Shown piece after piece: positions 1-6,322 of a stretch of DNA of 7,961 nt (its first letter is position 1; the number at the start of each line of letters is the position of its first letter). Source of the stretch: Planctomycetota bacterium (lineage in GTDB: Bacteria > Planctomycetota > UBA1135 > GCA-002686595); the NCBI GenBank assembly GCA_029259675.1, contig JAJDES010000618.1, positions 1 through 7,961 of the forward strand, given 5' to 3'. The notes beneath the pieces are model-generated. The model was not told the DNA's origin, made no database searches, and was given only the letters and a program-made list of their open reading frames with translations. The position numbers were made by a program, and so were the translations under genes.

Positions 1-297
1 CCTTGCCCCTACGGCATCGACATGGCCACCAAAACGGAATTTGTGGCTGACGGACGCAACTCCGAAGAGATCGCGGCTGTGCTGGATGCGGATTTCGTGC
101 AATACCTCGACCGCGAAGCCATGAACAATGCGGCGCGGGCCGGCAATCCTTGCATGGAGAAGTTTTGCAACGCGTGCTTCAACGGGGATTACCCGACAGG
201 CGACATCACTCCCGAAGTTTTGGCCGCCATTGAGGGCGAGCGCACCGACAGTCAGCGCGTCTTTGCCTTCAACGAGGCGACCAAGGCTCTCGAGTAG
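1..297 (+). CDS. purF: Amidophosphoribosyltransferase (PurF), C-terminal fragment
   Basis: This is the last 98 codons of glutamine PRPP amidotransferase, which makes 5-phosphoribosylamine from PRPP and glutamine in the first committed step of purine synthesis in the cytoplasm. The frame is open from base 1, so the true start lies upstream; the ATG at 22 is internal. The fragment begins CPYGID and ends with a CNACFNGDYPTG segment, both matching the C-terminal part of Bacillus subtilis-type PurF. In that type four cysteines bind a 4Fe-4S cluster. The Cys codons at 4-6, 166-168 and 175-177 (a CxxCF pair) sit where three ligands are expected; a further Cys is at 151-153. The cluster assignment rests on family knowledge and was not tested. 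The gene stops with TAG at 295-297, and no convincing terminator hairpin follows. Confidence 0.93.
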   Translation, partial: PCPYGIDMATKTEFVADGRNSEEIAAVLDADFVQYLDREAMNNAARAGNPCMEKFCNACFNGDYPTGDITPEVLAAIEGERTDSQRVFAFNEATKALE

Positions 298-603
298 AGT
301 CAGTTGAGTCGCCGCAGAAGCCTGTTTTTTGCCGAGTAGCAGCTCCCAGGGCCATGGCGCGTGAGCGCGTCCGAACTGGCCGGGGCGCTGTCACAGCTAG
401 GAGCCGAGTCCGCGGAGTTTCGGGCGATGGCCCAGCCCGGTCGGAACGGGACCACTGAAATCGGGATCGATCACGGTGGCTGGATCGGTGGCAATCGGCC
501 CTTCTTCGCACACAAGCGCATTGCAGCCGGCCCGAACTTGGCGACATGCTTGGGAGTCCGTCCGACTTTTTCAGCTCCTAGGCTTCGCTGCCGATAGGAT
601 CTC
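298..603. other. Intergenic region, purF to glycosyltransferase
   Basis: About 306 bases without a supported gene. A run of six T at 325-330 lies about 30 bases after purF but has only weak pairing before it, so I do not call it a terminator. A 78-codon GTG ORF at 361-597 has no ribosome binding site and no recognisable domain, and I treat it as chance. I could not pick out a convincing promoter for the downstream gene. Confidence 0.6.
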
Positions 604-1833
604 TTGCCCAGCCGCGGCTCCAACCGCCACGTCCTCCCCTTGCGCGTCCTCATAACGAGTCCTGTATTTCCGCCCGATCTAGGCGGCCCCGCGGTGTATG
701 TGCCGGCGATCGGTCGCTATTTGGTCGAGCAAGGTCACGAGGTCGGCGTTGTGGCCTTTTGCTCCGACAGTCAGCCGACCGGCTTCCCTTTCAAGGTGCG
801 AGCTATTTCGCGCGGGCCCCTGCCGATTCGGTACTTGAAGGCATTCTTTGCCGTCTGGCGCGAAGCTCGTAACTACGACGTCGTGTACGTCAACGAGCAC
901 TTGGCCTTGCTGCACGTGCTGGCCGCGCGTTTGGCCGGAAAGCAGGCCGTGATCCGCATCATGGTCGATGGCGCGTGGGAAATCTCACACCGCAAGGGTT
1001 GGATCGATGGCGATGACATCGTCACCTTTGAGACGAAGGACTACGGAGCGAAGGTGCGTTTCGCGCGCTTCCTGCAGAAGCGCTGGTGGAATTGGTGCCG
1101 CAGAATCATCTCTTGCTCCGACTTTTTGCGACGCATTCCGATCGATCGCTACGGTGTTCCCGAAGACAAGCTTGTGCTCGTTTACAACGCCTATCACGGG
1201 CCCAAGGCCGAAGACGTGGATCAGGATCAGGCTGCCGCGCGCGCCGAGCTGAAGTTGTCCGGGGAGCGGCGCTACTTGCTGACGATTTGCAGGTTGATGA
1301 ACTGGAAGCGCGTGGACGGAATCATTCGTGCGCTCAAGGGATTGCCGCAGGATGTTGAACTCCTGGTTGCCGGCGACGGCGATATGGAGGAGGAATGGAA
1401 AGCCTTAGCAGAACAGCTCGGATTGGCCGAAAGAGTGCATTTCTTGGGCAATGTTCCCCATGCTCAAATTCCGCTTTACATCCGCGCAGCCGATGTCTTT
1501 GTGCTGAATAGCGAGTACGAAGGCCTGAGCCACACGCTGCTCGAAGTGATCCACTTGGGCACGCCGATTGTTTGCACCGGAGTTTGCGGCAATCCCGAAG
1601 TCGTGGCGCACGAAGAGAACGGCCTCCTGGTCAAGCCGGGCGACGATGAGGGCTTGCGAGCGGCCATCGCACGCTTGCTCGACGACCCCCAGCTCGCTCG
1701 TCAGTACGCCGACGAGAGCCTGATCCGCGCCAAGAAGTTCACACGCGCCGTAACCTTCCCCAAGGTCGAGGGCGTCTTGGCCGAAGCGGCTGGTTTGCAA
1801 GCTGGGATCGAGCCCAAGTTGGCTGCTGAATAG
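604..1833 (+). CDS. GT4-family glycosyltransferase
   Basis: A 409-residue retaining glycosyltransferase of the GT-B fold, GT4 family, which moves a sugar from a nucleotide-sugar donor to an acceptor such as a lipid-linked glycan. It probably works at the inner face of the cytoplasmic membrane in exopolysaccharide, O-antigen or glycolipid synthesis. The N-terminal Rossmann half has the glycine loop LGGPAVY (residues 26-32). A GAWE segment near residue 123 followed by a basic, Trp-rich stretch is typical of polysaccharide GT4 enzymes. The C-terminal half has CRLMNWKRVDG, the VAGDGD turn and the EX7E motif with Glu306 and Glu314. Start: TTG at 604 has AGGA four bases upstream. TTG at 640 would give the more usual MRVLITS beginning without a visible ribosome site, so the start is uncertain by 12 codons. 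No other sugar genes are nearby, so donor and acceptor are unknown. Confidence 0.9.
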   Translation: MPSRGSNRHVLPLRVLITSPVFPPDLGGPAVYVPAIGRYLVEQGHEVGVVAFCSDSQPTGFPFKVRAISRGPLPIRYLKAFFAVWREARNYDVVYVNEHLALLHVLAARLAGKQAVIRIMVDGAWEISHRKGWIDGDDIVTFETKDYGAKVRFARFLQKRWWNWCRRIISCSDFLRRIPIDRYGVPEDKLVLVYNAYHGPKAEDVDQDQAAARAELKLSGERRYLLTICRLMNWKRVDGIIRALKGLPQDVELLVAGDGDMEEEWKALAEQLGLAERVHFLGNVPHAQIPLYIRAADVFVLNSEYEGLSHTLLEVIHLGTPIVCTGVCGNPEVVAHEENGLLVKPGDDEGLRAAIARLLDDPQLARQYADESLIRAKKFTRAVTFPKVEGVLAEAAGLQAGIEPKLAAE

Positions 1834-1928
1834 CAAACCTGCGCGCTTGCGGAGCCTGCGGGTCGTGGCGGGCCGGTTTTGGGCAGCTGATAGACGGAGA
1901 ATCGAAAAGCCGTGTATTTGAGTACTTG

Positions 1929-1946
1929 CGCCCGGGCTGCCGGGCG
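1929..1946. repeat. Perfect 7-bp inverted repeat (hairpin) before the amidohydrolase gene
   Basis: CGCCCGG at 1929-1935 and CCGGGCG at 1940-1946 pair perfectly around a GCTG loop. It lies between the glycosyltransferase stop and the amidohydrolase start. No T-run follows on either strand, so it is not a standard intrinsic terminator. It could be a transcription pause or protein site, or chance in GC-rich DNA. Confidence 0.4.
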
Positions 1947-2008
1947 GGACGATGGGCTCGCGGCACGAATGTAGATCTTGCCCGAACCACTCACCCGCAT
2001 CCGATTAC

Positions 2009-3808
2009 ATGCGCACCTTACTCACCTTATTGTTGGCCCACTTGTTGGGAGCTTGGACGGCGGCTGCAACCCAAACGGATTCCAAGGCAAGCGATCTTGC
2101 GCAAGCGCGCACTTTGTTTGAGGCGAATATCCGGGCCATTCAAGAACGCGATCGCGAGGCCTATGTGGCTTGCTATTTGGAAAGCGACAACTTGGTTCGG
2201 ACGGGGCCTGATGGGATGGATTTTGGTTGGCAGGAATTGGCGGATGGTGCACCGGCAACGGGTAGCGATGATTGGCCGCAGGAATTGATTGCGCGCGACT
2301 TGCAGTTGACTTGGCTGTCCAAAGGCACGGTTTACGGCACGTATCGATATCAATCGAACTTTGACGGTGTGCTTGCAGCCGGCATTTCCGAGCGCCTATT
2401 TGTTGAATCCGATGCGGGCTGGAGGATCGCGATTACGACCGCTTTTGAAGCTGCGCCCGGCACGCCGGCTGCGCCCTTGGCGCTTGTGGGTGCGACTCTA
2501 TTCGACGGTTTGAGCGGCGATCCCATGCACGATGCCGTGATCATCACGCGCGGCGGTCGCATCGAATCGGTGGGCCGAAGGGAAGATACACCGATCCCAG
2601 CGGGTGTGGAGGTGATCGACCTCAAGGGACAATTTGTGACACCCGGCTGGATCGACAGTCACGTTCACTACGGTCAGACCGGATGGGCGGACGGCAGACC
2701 CGACTTTATTGATGTGACGGCCCGCTATCCCTACAGCTCTGTCGTTGCCGAGCTCGAACGCCGTCCGGATCGCTTCCATCGCGCGTTCTTGAGCTGCGGG
2801 GTAACAGCGGTTTTCGATGTAGGCGGCTATCCCTGGTCGCGCCGATTGGGCGAAGTGAGCGAAAATTCTTCGCAGGCGCCGCATGTCGTTGCTGCGGGTC
2901 CGCTGTTGACGACTTGGATTCCCGAGGCATTGATGCTTCCCGATCGGCAGCAGTTTGTGTTGATGGAAAGTGAAGCTGGTGTGCGGGCGACGGTTCGCTC
3001 TCACTTCGCAGCTGGCAGCTTGGCCATCAAGGTTTGGTTCATCGTGCGAGACGCGCAGGATCTCGAGCGCAATGCGGCTCTGATTCATGCAGCGGGCGAA
3101 GAAGCGCGCGCAGTCGGGTTGCCGCTAATCGTGCATGCAACCCAGTTGGAATCGGCGCGTTTGGCATTGGAGGCGGGGGCCAGCCTGCTCGTGCATTGCA
3201 TCGACGACGAAGATGTTGATGAGGCCTTTGTGGCACTGGCACTTCAATCCGGCGCTTCAGTGTGTCCAACGCTGATTGTCACCGCCGGTTACGGAGACTT
3301 GATGCGGCGGCAGGTGCCCGAAGTCGTTCAAGGGGACTTCGAGTGGGTCTCCCCGAGCATTGTCGAGCGAGTGCGGCAAACGGAAACGCTTGCGGCCCCG
3401 GAGCGCGAAGGTGAGGAGCGCATTGCGTCATTCGAAGCGGCTCACGCCAAGAAATACGCAACGTCGGTCAAGAACATGATGCGCTTGCACCGCGCTGGGG
3501 TTCCGATTGTCTTGGGAACGGATGCAGGGAACCCGCTCACGTTGCACGGGCCTTCTTTCTTTCGAGAGGCGCAAGCGATGGAAGCTGCCGGCATGGCGCC
3601 CTTGGAAGTGCTGAAGAGCGCTAGTTCCGCTGCTGCGACGGCGATGGGGCGCGGGCGGGAACTGGGCCAAGTGCGGGGCGGCGCGATCGCCGATTTGGTG
3701 ATCTTGGCGCGTGATCCCAGCCTCAGCACGGCCAACTGGAGGTCGCTCACGCACGTCATGCGAGCGGGCGCGCTGCAATCTAGGTCGAGTTTGCGCCCGC
3801 CCAAATGA
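2009..3808 (+). CDS. Exported amidohydrolase with N-terminal NTF2-like domain
   Basis: A 599-residue metal-dependent hydrolase predicted to act outside the cytoplasm. Residues 1-20 look like a signal peptide: Arg2, a Leu-rich core, then WTAAA. Residues about 27-148 resemble an NTF2/SnoaL-like (DUF4440-type) domain, ending in the characteristic ERLFVESDAGWRI strand. From about 157 follows an amidohydrolase of the imidazolonepropionase-like group, with the VGATLFDG opening strand and the PGWIDSHVH motif. Likely ligands of a binuclear metal site are His218, His220, Lys341 (the candidate carboxylated lysine, in AIKVW), His376, His396 and Asp505 (LGTDAG), so the site looks complete. Substrate is unknown; relatives cleave cyclic amides, dipeptides or similar C-N bonds. 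Start: the frame opens with an ATG at 1952, but ATG 2009 puts the hydrophobic segment at the N terminus. Neither has a good Shine-Dalgarno site. Phe is mostly TTT, unlike the radical SAM gene downstream. Confidence 0.88.
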   Translation: MRTLLTLLLAHLLGAWTAAATQTDSKASDLAQARTLFEANIRAIQERDREAYVACYLESDNLVRTGPDGMDFGWQELADGAPATGSDDWPQELIARDLQLTWLSKGTVYGTYRYQSNFDGVLAAGISERLFVESDAGWRIAITTAFEAAPGTPAAPLALVGATLFDGLSGDPMHDAVIITRGGRIESVGRREDTPIPAGVEVIDLKGQFVTPGWIDSHVHYGQTGWADGRPDFIDVTARYPYSSVVAELERRPDRFHRAFLSCGVTAVFDVGGYPWSRRLGEVSENSSQAPHVVAAGPLLTTWIPEALMLPDRQQFVLMESEAGVRATVRSHFAAGSLAIKVWFIVRDAQDLERNAALIHAAGEEARAVGLPLIVHATQLESARLALEAGASLLVHCIDDEDVDEAFVALALQSGASVCPTLIVTAGYGDLMRRQVPEVVQGDFEWVSPSIVERVRQTETLAAPEREGEERIASFEAAHAKKYATSVKNMMRLHRAGVPIVLGTDAGNPLTLHGPSFFREAQAMEAAGMAPLEVLKSASSAAATAMGRGRELGQVRGGAIADLVILARDPSLSTANWRSLTHVMRAGALQSRSSLRPPK

Positions 3809-3820
3809 GATCCATGGTCG

Positions 3821-3828
3821 AGGAGGGG
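3821..3828 (+). promoter_or_regulatory. Strong Shine-Dalgarno site AGGAGGGG
   Basis: AGGAGGGG lies five bases before the ATG at 3834, with GGAGG seven bases before it, which is near ideal spacing. It is the best match to the 16S rRNA tail ahead of any start codon in this window. It begins only 12 bases after the amidohydrolase stop, so it would sit on the same transcript. Confidence 0.4.
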
Positions 3829-3833
3829 CCCTG

Positions 3834-3926
3834 ATGAAATCAATTCAGGGCACTTGTCTCGTCCCGAGACTCGCGCGCTTTTGGAATCGGGTTTTCCCGC
3901 TGAATTGTGGACCTAAGTGCCTATAG
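3834..3926 (+). CDS. Possible 30-residue peptide ORF
   Basis: ATG AAA at 3834 to TAG at 3924-3926 would encode a 30-residue basic peptide with Cys at positions 8, 25 and 29 and no obvious membrane segment. I do not recognise it. The case for translation is the strong AGGAGGGG site at ideal distance, and the fact that the ATG shares its A with the TGA of a six-codon mini-ORF starting at 3814, an arrangement that allows coupled translation. Against it, short ORFs arise easily by chance and codon use cannot be judged over 30 codons. A 6-bp inverted repeat (3926-3931 with 3942-3947) begins at the last base of the stop codon. It could be a small secreted or toxic peptide, a leader peptide, or nothing. 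Confidence 0.3.
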   Translation: MKSIQGTCLVPRLARFWNRVFPLNCGPKCL

Positions 3927-4101
3927 AGAAGGTTCTTCCGACTTCTCACCGGGGACTTTGGGCCGCTCCCGCCGCAGTGCGGGATGCTATGGGTGGAGTC
4001 CTCTCTTGGGGGTGGTATCAGCCGCCTCGATGCCGGAGAGGTGTTTTGTACTGCTTCAGCCACCAACGAAGTCAGATTCACAAACGCAATTTGGGCAGCG
4101 A

Positions 4102-4134
4102 TTGAGATTTCGCCGGTTCAAGAACCGATATACT
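4102..4134 (+). promoter_or_regulatory. Candidate promoter with a dyad in a long spacer
   Basis: TTGAGA at 4102-4107 matches five of six bases of the -35 consensus, and TATACT at 4129-4134 matches five of six of the -10 consensus. They are 21 bases apart, too long for normal sigma-70 use. The spacer contains a perfect dyad, CGGTTC-AA-GAACCG at 4114-4127. Overlong spacers holding a dyad are the hallmark of MerR-family promoters, whose spacers are usually 19-20 bp. A start near 4141 would leave a leader of roughly 77 bases before the ATG at 4218. Confidence 0.35.
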
Positions 4135-4150
4135 AGATCGCGAGCCCCTA

Positions 4151-4177
4151 CCCCTCTCAGATTCTCAAGAATCGGGG
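4151..4177. repeat. Second gapped palindrome, leader of the radical SAM gene
   Basis: GATTCT-CA-AGAATC at 4160-4173 is a perfect 14-base gapped palindrome. CCCC at 4151-4154 and GGGG at 4174-4177 can pair outside it with a five-base bulge on one side. As RNA it would fold as GATTC, loop TCAA, GAATC, with the C/G clamp below. It has the same spacing as the dyad at 4114-4127 and shares the TTC and AAGAA elements; the centres are 46 bases apart. It could be an operator pair or a leader hairpin. Confidence 0.4.
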
Positions 4178-4217
4178 TCTCAGCACCAGCGCCGCAGCAA
4201 TAGCAGAGACAGCCAGC

Positions 4218-5783
4218 ATGAAGGTCTTATTCATCAACGAGTACTTGCCCCAGGAGATGCTCGGATTGATGTGGCTCTCAAGAGCCATCAAGGATGCAGG
4301 GCACGAAGCCAAAGCCCTATTCATTCCCGACAAGGAGTGGTTGAACAAGGTCAAGGAGTTCAATCCCGACGTTGTTTGCTTCAGCACCACCACGGGAATG
4401 CACCTTTACTTCGCGGAGATCAATCGCCAAGTGAAGGAGCTCCTGCCCGATGTATTCAGCATCTTTGGCGGACCGCACCCGACCTTCTCCCCGGAGTACA
4501 TCGAAACTCCCGGCATTGACGCCATTTGCCGCGGAGAGGGCGAGACTGCCGTGGTCAAGCTGCTTGCGAAGTTGCAGGCCGGTGAGGACTACTACGAGAC
4601 CGAGAACTTCTGGTTCAAGCACAAGGAGTCCGGAGAGGTCATCAAGAACCCCCAGGGGCAATTGATCCAAGATTTGGACGAGTTGGGCTTTCCCGATCGC
4701 GACATCATTTACGAAGCCGGCGAGATCTACGCCAACTCGGATCGCAAGGTCTTCGTGACCCAGCGCGGCTGCCCGATGGACTGCTCCTTCTGCTTCCACC
4801 ACGCGTGGAAGCGCAAGGTTTACGGGGCCAACAACAAGCAGTACACACGCAAGCGTTCCGTCTCCCACATCATTGCGGAAATCAATGATGTGCGCTCGAA
4901 GTACAACCTGAAGTTCGTTCACTTCTTGGACGACATTTTCAACCTGCGCAGCGATTGGTTGGAGGAGTTCTGCGAGCGTTATCCCAAGGAAGTCGGACTT
5001 CCGTTCGATGTGATTCTCATGGCCAATATGACCAAAGAGAAGCACATTGAAATGCTGAAGAAGGCCGGTTGCGTCTACGCGCGTATCGCCTTCGAAGCGG
5101 CCAGCGATTACATCCGCAACGCCGTTTTCCGCAAGAATACGACCCGCGACCAATTGACGAATGCGGCCGGCTGGATCAAGAAATACGGCATTCGCTTGGG
5201 GTCGTTGAACATGCTCGGCGGACCCGGCGGGACCATGGAGGACGAGTGGGCAACGGTGGACTTGAACATCGAGTGCAAGGTGGATCACCCCTTGGTTTCG
5301 ATCATGCAGCCGTACCCCGAATTCGACATCAATCAGATGGCGAAGGACATGGGTTACGCGGTCGCCGGCTACGACGACTTCCCGCAAAAGTTCAACCGCA
5401 CGAGCTCGATCGAATTTGAGTTCAAGCACCAGTTGGAAAGCTTGCACAAGTGGTTCCCGATCGTTGTGCGCTACCCGTGGCTCAAGCCCTTCGCCAAGAA
5501 GGCGATCACTTGGCATTCCCTTTCAAGGGTTTGGTTGGTGATGTACATGCTCTTCTCCGAGTACATGGTTGCGGAGCAAGCGCAGATCTACGCCAAGGCG
5601 CAAGGCCTCAAGGGTATTCGTTATTGGGCACCGATCGACTTCACTCGCCGATTGGCGACCAAGGGCGTGTTGCGCACCTACGAGGCGATCTTCTCCAAGT
5701 ACATCAACAAGTTCTTTGACCCGCGCAAGCTGGCGATGTCCTTGCAGATGGGCGATGAGCGCGTCGTCGCTCACATGGATTGA
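4218..5783 (+). CDS. B12-binding-domain radical SAM protein
   Basis: A 521-residue cytoplasmic enzyme of the cobalamin-dependent radical SAM class, the group that includes methyltransferases and BchE-like cyclases. Residues 1 to about 130 form the Rossmann-like B12-binding domain: MKVLFINEYL start, DVVCFSTTT strand and FGGPHPT at 83-89. It lacks the DxHxxG motif, as most of this class do. The radical SAM core has Cys185, Cys189 and Cys192 in CPMDCSFC, which bind the 4Fe-4S cluster that cleaves SAM. LGGPGGT at 333-339 is the usual SAM-contacting turn. Residues from about 375 on are an aromatic, basic C-terminal region that probably shapes the substrate pocket. Substrate and product are unknown. 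The ATG at 4218 fits the domain start; the only ribosome signal is a weak AGAGA nine bases upstream. Codon use is strongly biased (Lys almost all AAG, Phe mostly TTC), suggesting high expression. Confidence 0.92.
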   Translation: MKVLFINEYLPQEMLGLMWLSRAIKDAGHEAKALFIPDKEWLNKVKEFNPDVVCFSTTTGMHLYFAEINRQVKELLPDVFSIFGGPHPTFSPEYIETPGIDAICRGEGETAVVKLLAKLQAGEDYYETENFWFKHKESGEVIKNPQGQLIQDLDELGFPDRDIIYEAGEIYANSDRKVFVTQRGCPMDCSFCFHHAWKRKVYGANNKQYTRKRSVSHIIAEINDVRSKYNLKFVHFLDDIFNLRSDWLEEFCERYPKEVGLPFDVILMANMTKEKHIEMLKKAGCVYARIAFEAASDYIRNAVFRKNTTRDQLTNAAGWIKKYGIRLGSLNMLGGPGGTMEDEWATVDLNIECKVDHPLVSIMQPYPEFDINQMAKDMGYAVAGYDDFPQKFNRTSSIEFEFKHQLESLHKWFPIVVRYPWLKPFAKKAITWHSLSRVWLVMYMLFSEYMVAEQAQIYAKAQGLKGIRYWAPIDFTRRLATKGVLRTYEAIFSKYINKFFDPRKLAMSLQMGDERVVAHMD

Positions 5784-5798
5784 TCGAAAGCTTTGTGG

Positions 5799-5822
5799 GA
5801 GCGCGCAACGTGAACGGCGCTC
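5799..5822 (+). repeat. Inverted repeat just after the radical SAM gene
   Basis: GAGCGC at 5799-5804 pairs perfectly with GCGCTC at 5817-5822 around a 12-base loop, with two possible G-U pairs extending the base. A second small hairpin, CCGGC-TTT-GCCGG at 5829-5841, follows. Neither has a T-run. They may protect the 3' end of the message upstream of the terminator. Confidence 0.35.
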
Positions 5823-5862
5823 TTCAATCCGGCTTTGCCGGCAATCCTCGACAGCAATTTTC

Positions 5863-5914
5863 AATCGACCGCTCCGCCCGGCTTTGAGCTCTGGGGGGGC
5901 GGTCGATTTGATTT
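5863..5914 (+). terminator. Rho-independent terminator of the radical SAM gene
   Basis: AATCGACCGC at 5863-5872 pairs perfectly over 10 bp with GCGGTCGATT at 5899-5908. The stem continues inward with TCC against the G-run (one G-U pair), and a TTGATTT tract follows at 5908-5914. It lies 80 bases after the radical SAM stop. The opposite strand has no T-run directly after the stem, so it favours + strand transcripts. Confidence 0.75.
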
Positions 5915-5970
5915 AAAAAGCGTTCAACTTGAGCGACTGAGGAGCTTGTCCTAGTGACAAATTGAGTGGT

Positions 5971-6047
5971 TGGTACGCCCGACAGGATTCGAACCTGTGA
6001 CCTTTCGCTCCGGAGGCGAACGCTCTATCCAGCTGAGCTACGGGCGC
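5971..6047 (-). tRNA. tRNA-Arg (anticodon CCG)
   Basis: A 77-base tRNA read on the - strand. The acceptor GCGCCCG pairs with CGGGCGT, leaving a G-U pair at position 1-72. The D-arm is GCTC/GAGC. The anticodon stem TTCGC/GCGAA holds the loop CTCCGGA with anticodon CCG, which reads the Arg codon CGG. The T-arm is ACAGG/CCTGT with the loop TTCGAAT. Discriminator A and CCA are encoded. The sequence closely resembles bacterial tRNA-Arg(CCG) genes such as Escherichia coli argX. Five A at 5915-5919 give a U-run in the - strand transcript about 50 bases past the gene, with only weak pairing before it. A weak candidate promoter on the - strand is TTGCCT (6083-6088) and AAAGTA (6059-6064), 18 bases apart. 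Confidence 0.97.
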
Positions 6048-6185
6048 TTGCGGCGGACTACTTTGCGCAGAGGGCCATTCTCAGGCAAGGGCCTAGAAAA
6101 TGACCGGCAGCCCCAAACCGGGCAAAATCCGGGTGCCGGGGCTCTCAGGCTCGAAGCGAGATGCGCCGAAACCCTAGCAGTTCTG
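6048..6185. other. Divergent intergenic region, tRNA side
   Basis: No gene is supported between the tRNA and the TSP3-protein gene; this half must hold the tRNA promoter on the - strand. CCGGCA at 6104-6109 plus CCC at 6111-6113 pair with GGG at 6131-6133 plus TGCCGG at 6134-6139, a nine-pair stem with one bulged G. Its role is unknown. Confidence 0.5.
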
Positions 6186-6214
6186 TTACCTTTGCTCCGG
6201 AGCCGGTCTATACG
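6186..6214 (+). promoter_or_regulatory. Weak candidate promoter for the TSP3-protein gene
   Basis: TTACCT at 6186-6191 and TATACG at 6209-6214 are 17 bases apart. The hexamers match the sigma-70 consensus at three and four of six positions, so this is only suggestive. It would give a leader of about 100 bases containing the structures listed next. Confidence 0.22.
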
Positions 6215-6312
6215 TGGGTTGGAAGCAACCCGCGCCTTAGCGTGTTTTAGAGGGGATCAGATCCTTTTGAAGCCACCGGCAGGCTTCGGCAAACCGGTCA
6301 GCCCTGTAAGGA
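6213..6312 (+). promoter_or_regulatory. Structured 5' leader of the TSP3-protein gene
   Basis: Three structures follow one another. CGTGGGTTG at 6213-6221 pairs with CAACCCGCG at 6226-6234 (nine pairs, one G-U) around a GAAG loop. GGATC-A-GATCC at 6254-6264 is a perfect palindrome that can form a short RNA hairpin. GAAGCC at 6269-6274 pairs with GGCTTC at 6282-6287, and its loop bases ACCGG (6275-6279) are complementary to CCGGT at 6294-6298, giving a possible H-type pseudoknot. TCCTT at 6262-6266 is complementary to the probable ribosome site AAGGA at 6308-6312. I do not recognise a known riboswitch class, and no folding was run. Confidence 0.35.
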
Positions 6313-6322
6313 CCCAATCGGA

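Larger units (their letters stand above)
3927..4217. other. Structured intergenic region before the radical SAM gene
   Basis: About 290 bases with no supported gene. GAGAAG at 3926-3931 pairs with CTTCTC at 3942-3947. TCCCGC at 3967-3972 pairs with GCGGGA at 3979-3984 around a six-base loop. Two gapped palindromes follow at 4114-4127 and 4160-4173 (listed separately). Two ORFs reading into this stretch (3907-4203 and 3917-4105) lack ribosome sites and coding character. I saw no B12-box of the cobalamin riboswitch, although the next gene product probably binds cobalamin. Confidence 0.55.

Noticed and set aside
397..581. An 8-base inverted repeat, CTAGGAGC at 397-404 and GCTCCTAG at 574-581.
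   Set aside because: With arms 169 bases apart in a 300-base gap, a match of this length is expected by chance.
361..597. A 78-codon GTG ORF between purF and the glycosyltransferase.
   Set aside because: No ribosome site, no recognisable domain, and overlapping open frames on the other strand.
1952..2008. The ATG at 1952 as start of the amidohydrolase.
   Set aside because: It would place 19 polar residues before the signal peptide; ATG 2009 puts the signal peptide at the N terminus. Kept as an alternative because neither start has a good ribosome site.
3907..4203. A 98-codon GTG ORF, and a shorter one at 3917-4105, in the gap before the radical SAM gene.
   Set aside because: No ribosome sites; the translations look random and span the inverted repeats and promoter-like elements.
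3927..4217. A possible cobalamin riboswitch ahead of the B12-binding radical SAM gene.
   Set aside because: I could not find the conserved B12-box or the multi-stem core of that class; the visible hairpins are short and isolated.
4317..5516. A 399-codon open frame on the - strand opposite the radical SAM gene.
   Set aside because: It is a shadow of the strong codon bias of the + strand gene; the translation has low-complexity Val/Leu/Asp/Glu character, no domain, and the + strand protein has clear catalytic motifs.
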